DNA from: an uncultured Sulfitobacter sp.
Lineage (GTDB): Bacteria; Pseudomonadota; Alphaproteobacteria; Rhodobacterales; Rhodobacteraceae
Length of the DNA stretch: 64,000 bases
Assembly: GCA_905182645.1 (NCBI GenBank)
Contig: CAJJCJ010000003.1
Span: forward strand, 89,710 to 153,709
Direction of reading: 5' to 3'
The first letter of the stretch is position 1. Each line of letters starts with the position of its first letter. Positions 57,317-64,000 of this stretch are shown in pieces. The notes under the pieces were generated by a model, which saw only the letters and a list, made by a program, of their open reading frames with translations, ran no database searches and was not told the origin of the DNA. A program made the translations under genes and the position numbers.

Positions 57317-57616
57317 TTAACCTTTGGGGTGTGTTCCATCAAACGCGGCTTGGGCAGCGGGCCCCGCGTCGGTTTGATATTTTGCTTTCCAGTCAGCGAA
57401 CGGCATTCCGTAATACGCCGCGCGGCCTTCGTCCTTTGACATCTCGACCCCGCGCTCCACTGCGGCTTCTTGATACCAGCGCGACAGGCAATTCCGGCAA
57501 AATCCCGTTAGGTTCATCATGTCGATATTTTGCACGTCAGTGCGGTCTTCCATCAGGTGTTTTTGCAGGCGGCGAAATGCAGCGGCTTCAAGTTCTAGCT
57601 TGGTTTGGGTGTCCAT
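57317..57616 (-). CDS. DUF1244 family protein
   Basis: A 99-residue protein: MDTQTKLELEAAAFRRLQKH, NIDMMNLTGFCRNCLSRWYQ with a CxxC pair, MSKDEGRAAYYGMPFADWKA and a Lys-Gly C-terminus. This is the compact DUF1244 (SMc04008-like) family, widespread in proteobacteria, helical and of unknown function. The GAGAGA site precedes ATG 57616; the longer frame reaches into the upstream gene. It follows the N-formylglutamate amidohydrolase gene by 13 bases and is probably in its operon. Confidence 0.9.
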   Translation of the reverse strand: MDTQTKLELEAAAFRRLQKHLMEDRTDVQNIDMMNLTGFCRNCLSRWYQEAAVERGVEMSKDEGRAAYYGMPFADWKAKYQTDAGPAAQAAFDGTHPKG

Positions 57617-57629
57617 TGGTGTCTCTCTT

Positions 57630-58367
57630 TCAAAGGCCAGATGTGGCCAGCACATCTATTAAAATGGGGGCAACTCTGTCGGCCCACAAGGTCTGGCCAG
57701 CATCGTCAGCAATCAAATCATTGCGCAGCTCAATCAACACATTTGGCCGTCCAGCGCGCAGTGCATGACGGTCCACGGCATCCCCAGGAAGGTGACCAAC
57801 ATAGGGTTCATTGTCGCCGACGCACCACCCTTGGTCGCGGCATGCGGCCATAAACGGACGGGCCAATCTGTCGTCCCCCGCATAAAGCACGCCAATTTCC
57901 CATGGACGGGTCGGGCGGCCTTTCAATTGCGGGGTAAAGCTATGGATTGCACAAACTACGACACTATCATGGCGACCCGCCAGATCAGCATAAGCCGCGT
58001 GGTACGGGCGGTGGAGTTCGGTCAAACGACGTTCGCGCTCGGCTGCATCTGCGTGCCTGTTGGCCGGAATAATCGTGCCGTCATAAAGCTGCATCAGCAA
58101 CGTCGGGTCGTCTTCGCCGCGGTTGGGGTCAATTACAAGTCGCGAGAAATTGGACAGCACAGCAGGGCTATCCATTGCGACAGCCAATTTGCGGGTGACC
58201 GCAGCCGCCCCAATATCAAACGCGATGTGGCGTTCCATGTCGGATGGATGCAGCCCAAGGTCGCCACCGCCGACCCAGTCAGGTACACGGTTGGTCGCGT
58301 GATCGCATGTAAAAAGCCAGCGTCCTGCGCGTTCAGCACCGTCAATATGAAAAGATGGTTGTGTCAT
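57630..58367 (-). CDS. N-formylglutamate amidohydrolase family protein
   Basis: A 245-residue member of the FGase family: FTCDHATNRVPDWVGG, HIAFDIGAAAVTRKLAVAMD, LVIDPNRGEDDPTLLMQLYD, CAIHSFTPQLKGRPTRPWEI and ADDAGQTLWADRVAPILIDV. True FGases (HutG) split N-formylglutamate in histidine breakdown, but no other hut gene is near, so the substrate is uncertain. ATG 58367 (MTQPSFHIDG) is my choice; ATG 58379 is possible. Divergent from pyk. Confidence 0.87.
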   Translation of the reverse strand: MTQPSFHIDGAERAGRWLFTCDHATNRVPDWVGGGDLGLHPSDMERHIAFDIGAAAVTRKLAVAMDSPAVLSNFSRLVIDPNRGEDDPTLLMQLYDGTIIPANRHADAAERERRLTELHRPYHAAYADLAGRHDSVVVCAIHSFTPQLKGRPTRPWEIGVLYAGDDRLARPFMAACRDQGWCVGDNEPYVGHLPGDAVDRHALRAGRPNVLIELRNDLIADDAGQTLWADRVAPILIDVLATSGL

Positions 58368-58495
58368 GTTACCTGCCATTCAGTTGCCATTGCATTTAGG
58401 CTAGTTGTGAAGCGAATGGAATTGCGTATATACGGATGCAACGCGCGGCGTTACCGCTAACAGTCGCCATTTGACGTTTGATTAAGGAATACAAC

Positions 58496-59944
58496 ATGAG
58501 ACGCCACCGCAATGTAAAGATCGTCGCGACACTTGGGCCTGCGTCCAATAACTATGAGATGATCCGCGCTTTGGTCGAAGCCGGCGCAGACGTGTTCCGC
58601 CTCAACATGAGCCACGGCGACCATGCCGAAATCCGTGTCCGCCACGCGATTATCCGTAAAGTAGAAGAAGACCTCGACACGCCAATCGGAATCCTTGCTG
58701 ACCTTCAGGGGCCAAAACTGCGTGTTGGTGTCTTTGCAGCTGACGACGGTGTTGAACTGATCCCCGGTGCCGCGTTCCGCTTGGACCTGAATGATGCAGC
58801 TGGCGACGTAAACCGCGTGCAACTTCCACATATTGAGATTTTCGACGCGCTGGAACCCGGTGCGCACCTGCTGGTGAATGACGGTAAGATCAAACTGCGG
58901 GTCAAAGATTGCGGCGCGGATTTTGCTGATTGTGAAGTCATCGTTGGCGGTCAGATTTCCAACCGTAAAGGCGTGAACGTCCCCGACGTGATCCTGCCGC
59001 TTGCGGCCTTGTCCGAAAAAGATCGCCGCGATCTGGATTTCGTCTGCGATCTTGGCGTTGACTGGCTGGCCCTATCGTTTGTGCAACGTGCCGCTGATGT
59101 GAACGAGGCGCGCGCGCTGGCCAAAGGCCGTGCTGCAATCTTGTCCAAGATCGAAAAGCCAAGCGCGGTAACATTGTTCGACGAAATCCTTGCGGTGTCC
59201 GACGGTATCATGGTTGCTCGTGGTGACCTTGGTGTTGAACTGCCTGTGCAAAACGTGCCGCCGATCCAGAAACGGCTTATCCGCAAATGCCGCGCGGCTG
59301 CGAAACCTGTGATCGTTGCGACGCAAATGCTTGAGTCGATGATCGACAGCCCGATGCCGACCCGCGCCGAAGTGTCCGACGTGGCGACTGCGATCTATGA
59401 GGGTGCCGACGCGATCATGCTGTCCGCAGAATCCGCGGCTGGCTCGTATCCGATTGAAGCCGTAACAACCATGAGCAACGTCGCAGCCGAGGTTGAAGCC
59501 GACCCGACTTATACGGAAATTATCGAAGCATCCCGTCGCATCAAACGGACAACCGTTGCTGATGGGATCGTCTCTGCGGCCCGTGAAATCGCGGAAACCA
59601 CAGACGTCAAAGCGATCTGCTGCTTCACGCAATCCGGTACGACTGCCTTGCTGGTTGCACGCGAACGGCCACGGGTCCCGATCATCGCGTTGACCAGCTA
59701 TTGGTCCACTGCGCGGCGACTTTGCTTGTCATGGGGCACCAACTGCGTGGTCACAGGGTCTGTTGATCGGTTCAAGACCGCCGTAATTGCCGCTGTACGT
59801 GCAGCTGTAAGCGAGGAATTGGCGTCAGAGAAAGACCAAATCGTCGTAACAGCGGGTGTGCCCTTTAACACTACAGGGTCTACCAACATCCTGCGCGTCG
59901 CCCCTTGCGACGAACGTTTGATTTACGCCGCCGATCCAGAGTAA
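58496..59944 (+). CDS. pyk: pyruvate kinase
   Basis: A 482-residue glycolytic kinase converting phosphoenolpyruvate and ADP to pyruvate and ATP. The N-terminal KIVATLGPASNNYEMIRAL and DVFRLNMSHGDH, the active-site ILSKIEKPSAV, the metal site DGIMVARGDLGVELP and ATQMLESMIDSPMPTRAEVS are diagnostic; the C-terminal allosteric domain is complete. AAGGA precedes ATG 58496. Frame is clean over its full length. A small membrane protein gene follows after 36 bases. Confidence 0.96.
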   Translation: MRRHRNVKIVATLGPASNNYEMIRALVEAGADVFRLNMSHGDHAEIRVRHAIIRKVEEDLDTPIGILADLQGPKLRVGVFAADDGVELIPGAAFRLDLNDAAGDVNRVQLPHIEIFDALEPGAHLLVNDGKIKLRVKDCGADFADCEVIVGGQISNRKGVNVPDVILPLAALSEKDRRDLDFVCDLGVDWLALSFVQRAADVNEARALAKGRAAILSKIEKPSAVTLFDEILAVSDGIMVARGDLGVELPVQNVPPIQKRLIRKCRAAAKPVIVATQMLESMIDSPMPTRAEVSDVATAIYEGADAIMLSAESAAGSYPIEAVTTMSNVAAEVEADPTYTEIIEASRRIKRTTVADGIVSAAREIAETTDVKAICCFTQSGTTALLVARERPRVPIIALTSYWSTARRLCLSWGTNCVVTGSVDRFKTAVIAAVRAAVSEELASEKDQIVVTAGVPFNTTGSTNILRVAPCDERLIYAADPE

Positions 59945-59980
59945 GCTCCTTACCATAGTGTATTTTAAGGTGTAAATATT

Positions 59981-60205
59981 ATGGATCTAGATCTAATTTT
60001 TGTTTTGGGGTGCATCATCACCGCTTTCGCAATTCCTGCGATCGTGAGTGCTTTTTCCGACAACCCCACACCGCGCTATCCGGCTCTGATTATCTTAATC
60101 GGGGTCGTTATGGTGGGGTATGCGATCAGCGAACGGCCCGGTGCGTTTACATTTGAAGCCTTGCCTGATGTATTTATGCGCGTGATCGGCCGGTATATCG
60201 GCTAA
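59981..60205 (+). CDS. small membrane protein of unknown function
   Basis: A 74-residue protein with two hydrophobic segments ([20 protein letters not shown] and [14 protein letters not shown]) joined by a polar turn (FSDNPTPRY). Its C-terminus is amphipathic ([17 protein letters not shown]). I take it for a conserved Rhodobacteraceae inner-membrane peptide found between pyk and rpmI. No function is known to me. AAGGTG lies upstream of the ATG. Confidence 0.75.
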   Translation: MDLDLIFVLGCIITAFAIPAIVSAFSDNPTPRYPALIILIGVVMVGYAISERPGAFTFEALPDVFMRVIGRYIG

Positions 60206-60251
60206 TCCACTTGCATGGCGGATTGATTCCCCCTAAACGACAAATTCAACC

Positions 60252-60287
60252 CGCGCGTCCGGCCGATATGGCATGCCGAGTCGCGCG
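60252..60287 (+). promoter_or_regulatory. leader hairpin before rpmI
   Basis: CGCGCG at 60252-60257 can pair with CGCGCG at 60282-60287, with an inner CGGC/GCCG pair and a small internal loop, about 30 bases before the rpmI start. rpmI-rplT operons are often autoregulated by L20 through leader RNA structure; this hairpin is a candidate, on position alone. Confidence 0.35.
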
Positions 60288-60318
60288 TTCCGACCAATCC
60301 CTTATAGAGGAGACGGAA

Positions 60319-60519
60319 ATGCCGAAGATGAAGACAAAATCGAGCTGCAAAAAGCGGTTCAAAATGACTGCCACTGGTAAAGTCAAAGCGGGTCAAGCGG
60401 GCAAACAGCACGGTATGATCAAGCGGTCCAACAAATTCATTCGTGACGCACGCGGCACGACAACCCTTTCAGCTCCTGATGCGAAAATCATCAAGAGCAT
60501 GATGCCCTACGCACGTTAA
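60319..60519 (+). CDS. rpmI: 50S ribosomal protein L35
   Basis: A 66-residue basic ribosomal protein: [40 protein letters not shown], ending MMPYAR, all typical of bacterial L35. GAGGAGACGG precedes the ATG. It lies 12 bases upstream of rplT and forms the standard rpmI-rplT operon; infC is not adjacent here. Confidence 0.97.
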   Translation: MPKMKTKSSCKKRFKMTATGKVKAGQAGKQHGMIKRSNKFIRDARGTTTLSAPDAKIIKSMMPYAR

Positions 60520-60531
60520 GGAGAATTTGAT

Positions 60532-60894
60532 ATGCGAGTTAAAGGTGGTACAGTCACGCATCGTCGTCACAAGAAAGTTCTTGACGCTGCAAAAGGTTAT
60601 TATGATCGCCGGTCCAAGACCTTCAAGGTCGCCAAACAGGCCGTCGAAAAAGCGAACCAGTACGCAACACGCGACCGGCACAATCGTAAGCGGAACTTCC
60701 GCGCATTGTGGATCCAGCGGATCAACGCGGGTGTACGGGCTATCGACGATACACTGAACTATTCCAAGTTCATCAATGGTCTGGTTCTTGCCGGCATTGA
60801 AGTCGACCGTAAGGTTCTTGCCGATCTGGCCGTAAACGAACCAGAAGCGTTTGCGACAATCGTTGGCAAAGCAAAAGACGCGCTGGCTGCTTAA
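60532..60894 (+). CDS. rplT: 50S ribosomal protein L20
   Basis: A 120-residue basic protein, [20 protein letters not shown], with [40 protein letters not shown] and [20 protein letters not shown], the complete L20 pattern. It binds 23S rRNA early in 50S assembly and, in several bacteria, represses its own operon. AAGGAG precedes the ATG. A terminator follows. Confidence 0.97.
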   Translation: MRVKGGTVTHRRHKKVLDAAKGYYDRRSKTFKVAKQAVEKANQYATRDRHNRKRNFRALWIQRINAGVRAIDDTLNYSKFINGLVLAGIEVDRKVLADLAVNEPEAFATIVGKAKDALAA

Positions 60895-60924
60895 CGCACC
60901 ACCGTCTGATCTTAATAGACATAG

Positions 60925-60951
60925 GGCTGCCCTAAATGGGTGGCCTTTTTT
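60925..60951 (+). terminator. rho-independent terminator of rpmI-rplT
   Basis: GGCTGCCC and GGGTGGCC arms (two wobble pairs) flank a short AT loop and run into six T residues, about 30 bases after the rplT stop. Confidence 0.85.
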
Positions 60952-61025
60952 CCGTTTGATAGGGACAAATCGAAACAAAAACGAAACGAATTTGCCCGAT
61001 CCTGCAACTGTACACTTATGGCAGG

Positions 61026-61734
61026 ATGCAAATGCGCTGGATTTTTGGTTTTTTAATATGGGCGGTACCCGTGGCGGGACTGGCTGAAGTGGGGTCGTTG
61101 CTGGGGGGCAGTGCCTTCGGGCAGGTGCGTTCCGTTTCTTCAGTCCAACGACACAACCAGCAATGGTGCTAGCCTTTTCACGGGCAGGGCCCACGGTGGT
61201 CTGCTTGCGCTTTATCCAAAGCGCGTCAAGGCGGTGCCGCGACAGCCCCCAACGACTGCACCCGCCAGCAATGCCGTTCACCTCATCCGCAATATCATCG
61301 GACAGGCGGAATCTCCGCGTGCGGGGTATGATGCGGTACAACATGGGGCGGCAATAAAACCGCCCAAACGCCCGACAGATATGTCGATTGGCGAGATCTA
61401 CGATTGGATCGCCGCGACACCGGGGCAACCGCACGCCATTGGCCGCTATCAATTTATCCCCGACACCCTGCGCCGCGTCGTGACCAAAGTGGGTGCCAAA
61501 CGCAGTGACCGCTTTACCCCCGTGCTGCAAGACATGTTGGCTGATGTGTTGCTCGCAGACGCAGGGTTCCGCGATTTTGTCGCAGGTGATCTGGACCAGC
61601 AAAAGTTCATGAACAACCTTGCGGGCATCTGGGCAGGGCTGCCGACGTCGTCGGGCCACGGCGTCGCTGGAAACTGGGCAACAATCACGCTGGCGCATTT
61701 CCGATCAGAGGCTGCCAAAATACACCCCAGCTAG
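61026..61734 (+). pseudogene. exported lysozyme-like (muramidase) protein, probably frameshifted after the signal peptide
   Basis: ATG 61026 opens a frame with a good signal peptide (MRWIFGFLIWAVPVAGLAEV) that ends after about 50 codons in an unrelated tail. The next frame, with no signal peptide, encodes the body (SLFTGRAHGGLLALYPKRVK ... IYDWIAATPGQPHAIGRYQF ... NNLAGIWAGLPTSSGHGVAG) to 61734. GRYQFIP and FMNNLAGIWAGLP resemble phage-type muramidases (lysozyme-like fold). An extra base between about 61100 and 61130, for instance in the G run at 61102-61108, would join them. GTG 61111 could alternatively start an unexported protein, so the call is less sure than for other broken genes. Confidence 0.6.
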
Positions 61735-61800
61735 CCCGCGATACTTGCAACCCATGCCCCCATTGGGTAACCGATAGGCTGGATATGCAAGAGGCCTGTG

Positions 61801-62874
61801 ATGGACGATCTGAAATCAAAATACCTGACCCTGATTGACAGTGTGGGGGACGAAACCGGTCTGGAGGATCTGCGCGTGCAGGCCCTTGGTAAAAAGGGTG
61901 AGATATCGTTGCAGATGCGTGAGCTGGGCAAAATGACGCCCGAGGAACGCCAAACCGCTGGTCCCGCGCTGAACGCACTGAAAGACGAGATCAACAGCGC
62001 CTTGATTGCCAAAAAATCCGCGCTTGGTGATGCGGCTCTTGATGCACGCCTGCGCAGCGAATGGCTCGATGTGACATTGCCCGCGCGCGACCGCCCAGCA
62101 GGCTCGATCCACCCGATCAGCCAAGTCACAGAAGAGGTCACAGCGATCTTTGCCGATATGGGATTCAGCGTCGCCGAAGGCCCGCAAATCGAATCTGATT
62201 GGTACAACTTCGACGCGCTCAACATTCCTGGCCACCATCCGGCACGCGCCGAAATGGACACGTTCTATACGCACCGCAGCGACGGCGACGACCGCCCACC
62301 GCACGTCTTGCGCACCCACACTTCGCCTGTGCAAATCCGGACCATGGAAGCCCAAGGCGCGCCCTTGCGCATCATTTGCCCGGGCCGTGTGTACCGCGCT
62401 GACTACGACCAAACACACACGCCCATGTTCAACCAAATCGAAGGCTTGGCTATCGACAAAGACATCTCCATGGCCAACCTCAAATGGGTGCTCGAAGAAT
62501 TCGCTGCCGCCTTCTTTGAGGTCGACAAAATAGAGGTCCGCTTCCGCGCCTCACACTTCCCGTTCACCGAACCATCTGCCGAAATCGACTTCCGCTGCTC
62601 TTGGGTTGATGGTCAACTCAAGCTTGGCGAAGGCGACGACTGGCTAGAAGCAGGCGGCTCCGGCATGGTCCACCCCAAGGTCCTAGAGGCCGCAGGCGTC
62701 GACAGTTCCGTCTACCAAGGCTTCGCATTCGGCCTTGGCATTGACCGGCTCGCGATGCTGAAATACGGCATCCCCGACCTGCGTGCATTCTTCGACAGTG
62801 ACCTACGCTGGCTACGCCACTACGGCTTCCAACCCCGCGACGTACCCACGCTGCACGGAGGGCTTTCCAAATGA
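61801..62874 (+). CDS. pheS: phenylalanine-tRNA ligase alpha subunit
   Basis: A 357-residue class II synthetase subunit, catalytic partner of PheT. The N-terminal coiled coil ([37 protein letters not shown]) precedes the class II core: [59 protein letters not shown] and motif 3 [23 protein letters not shown] 61801 was chosen over GTG 61798. Its end overlaps pheT by four bases. Confidence 0.96.
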   Translation: MDDLKSKYLTLIDSVGDETGLEDLRVQALGKKGEISLQMRELGKMTPEERQTAGPALNALKDEINSALIAKKSALGDAALDARLRSEWLDVTLPARDRPAGSIHPISQVTEEVTAIFADMGFSVAEGPQIESDWYNFDALNIPGHHPARAEMDTFYTHRSDGDDRPPHVLRTHTSPVQIRTMEAQGAPLRIICPGRVYRADYDQTHTPMFNQIEGLAIDKDISMANLKWVLEEFAAAFFEVDKIEVRFRASHFPFTEPSAEIDFRCSWVDGQLKLGEGDDWLEAGGSGMVHPKVLEAAGVDSSVYQGFAFGLGIDRLAMLKYGIPDLRAFFDSDLRWLRHYGFQPRDVPTLHGGLSK

Positions 62875-64000
62875 AATTCACACTCTCTTGGCTGAAAAAG
62901 CACCTTGACACCACGGCCACCGTCGATGAAATATCCGATGCGCTGACCGATCTGGGGCTAGAGGTCGAAGGTATCGAGAATCCGTCTGACAAGCTCAAGG
63001 ATTTCACCCTTGGCTACGTCACCCACGCTGAAAAGCACCCCGATGCGGATAAGCTGCGGGTCTGTAAAGTCGACACCGACGAGGGCGAATTGCAGATCAT
63101 TTGCGGCGCACCAAATGCCCGTGAAGGTATCACCGTGGTCGTCGCCAAACCCGGCGTCTACGTGCCGGGCATCGACACCACAATCGGCGTCGGCAAAATC
63201 CGTGGCATCGAATCTTACGGCATGATGGCGTCAGAGCGCGAGATGGAACTGTCCGACGAACACGACGGCATCATTGAATTGCCGTCGGGCAATGTCGGTG
63301 ATCGTTTTGTTGATTGGCTCGCGATCAACGATCCTGCAAAAGTCGACACCGTGATTGAAATCGCGATCACACCCAACCGCCCTGACGCGCTTGGCGTGCG
63401 CGGAATTGCGCGTGATTTGGCGGCCCGTGGCTTGGGCAAAATGAAACCCGATGAGGTTGAAATCGTCGAGGCGACATTTACCACTGACCTGTCCGTTGGC
63501 ATTGATGCCGATACGCTTGATGGCTGTCCTGTGTTCACAGGCCGCCTGATCAAAGGTGTGAAAAATGGCCCATCCCCCGCATGGTTGCAAGACCTGTTGC
63601 GCGCGATTGGCCTGCGTCCGATCTCGTTCTTGGTCGATGTAACGAACTTTTTCACCTACGATCAAAACCGGCCCTTGCACGTTTTTGACGCCGACAAAGT
63701 CGCGGGTAATCTACGGGTTCACCGCGCTGCGGGCGGCGAAACGCTGATGGCGCTCGACGACAAAGACTACACCTTGCAAGCGGGCCAAATGGTCATTTCC
63801 GACGACACTGGCGCGCAAAGCATCGGGGGCATCATGGGTGGGCGAAATACTGGCTGCACCGAGGACACGGTAAATGTGTTCGTCGAAAGCGCCTATTGGG
63901 ACCCAGTCCAGATTGCTTATGCGGGGCGTGCCGCTACAGTAACAATCCCACGCTGCCCCAGCCCTCCCCCGTCCCCTCTAGCATGCCCACCTTAGTCTGT
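62871..64000 (+). CDS. pheT: phenylalanine-tRNA ligase beta subunit, 5' part; sequence departs from the family at about 63935
   Basis: The first 355 codons are normal Phe[21 protein letters not shown], the EMAP/tRNA-binding-like domain ([30 protein letters not shown]), the B3/B4 region ([20 protein letters not shown]) and [17 protein letters not shown]. Relatives continue with the LGINSDARYRFERGVDP type motif. Here, after GRA, the text becomes pyrimidine-rich (CCCAGCCCTCCCCCGTCCCC) and the frame ends at TAG 63993-63995. Full PheT is about 800 residues, so an insertion, an intervening element or an assembly join lies at about 63935; the window ends before it can be identified. Confidence 0.85.

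Overview
The window reads as chromosome of an alphaproteobacterium of the family Rhodobacteraceae (Roseobacter group; an Octadecabacter/Loktanella/Yoonia-like relative is my guess, not proven). Reasons: ETF-quinone oxidoreductase, a glnK-amtB pair, acetoacetyl-CoA reductase, a pheS-pheT unit beside rpmI-rplT, several conserved small Rhodobacteraceae proteins (DUF465, DUF1244, DUF2007, DUF6478), and moderate GC. I see no rRNA, tRNA, CRISPR array or recognisable transposase. Genes are tightly packed; no gene-free stretch exceeds 300 bases. The longest gaps are 19209-19497, 50743-51012, 52695-52936 and 7235-7440; apart from the sites listed I see only presumed promoter DNA in them.

Layout. 1-7.4 kb: end of phbB, small regulators, a tRNA methyltransferase, isoprenoid genes (polyprenyl synthase, ispE), a TPR protein and ETF-QO. 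7.4-17.7 kb: greA, transporters, fghA, a tightly overlapping HAD / ornithine cyclodeaminase-like / PhyH operon, a broken alpha/beta hydrolase, an MFS permease and zapE. 17.7-21.5 kb: two tandem rhodanese plus LysM cassettes, mostly decayed. 21.6-30.6 kb: folC, accD, a broken CPBP protease gene, ilvD, a lipoprotein, a DUF6478 remnant and fadH. 30.6-36 kb: broken LysR, GGDEF and CinA-like genes around intact OmpA, AhpD-like and GNAT genes. 36-43.7 kb: sfsA, map, rsmD, a ferredoxin reductase, a peroxiredoxin, and an operon RidA-GDPD-FemAB-like-phhB-mscS. 43.7-46.8 kb: a type I secretion pair (HlyD, ABC), both frameshifted. 46.9-52.7 kb: mlaA-mlaC, a class A PBP, glnK-amtB. 52.9-55.8 kb: a dgcN-dgcA-D-amino acid aminotransferase operon, probably for D-glutamate / D-amino acid catabolism. 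55.9-64 kb: a broken RTX-type gene, DUF1244, an N-formylglutamate amidohydrolase, pyk, rpmI-rplT, a probable broken lysozyme-like gene, pheS, and a pheT whose reading departs from the family about 65 bases before the window end.

The most striking feature is the number of otherwise well-preserved accessory genes broken by one or a few small lesions: single-base frameshifts or in-frame stops, with recognisable protein on both sides. I count 13 confident cases and one probable one, plus the abrupt pheT divergence. All housekeeping genes except pheT read cleanly. Lost functions appear linked: both type I exporter subunits and a candidate RTX substrate are broken. This looks like ongoing genome erosion; systematic sequence error is the main alternative.
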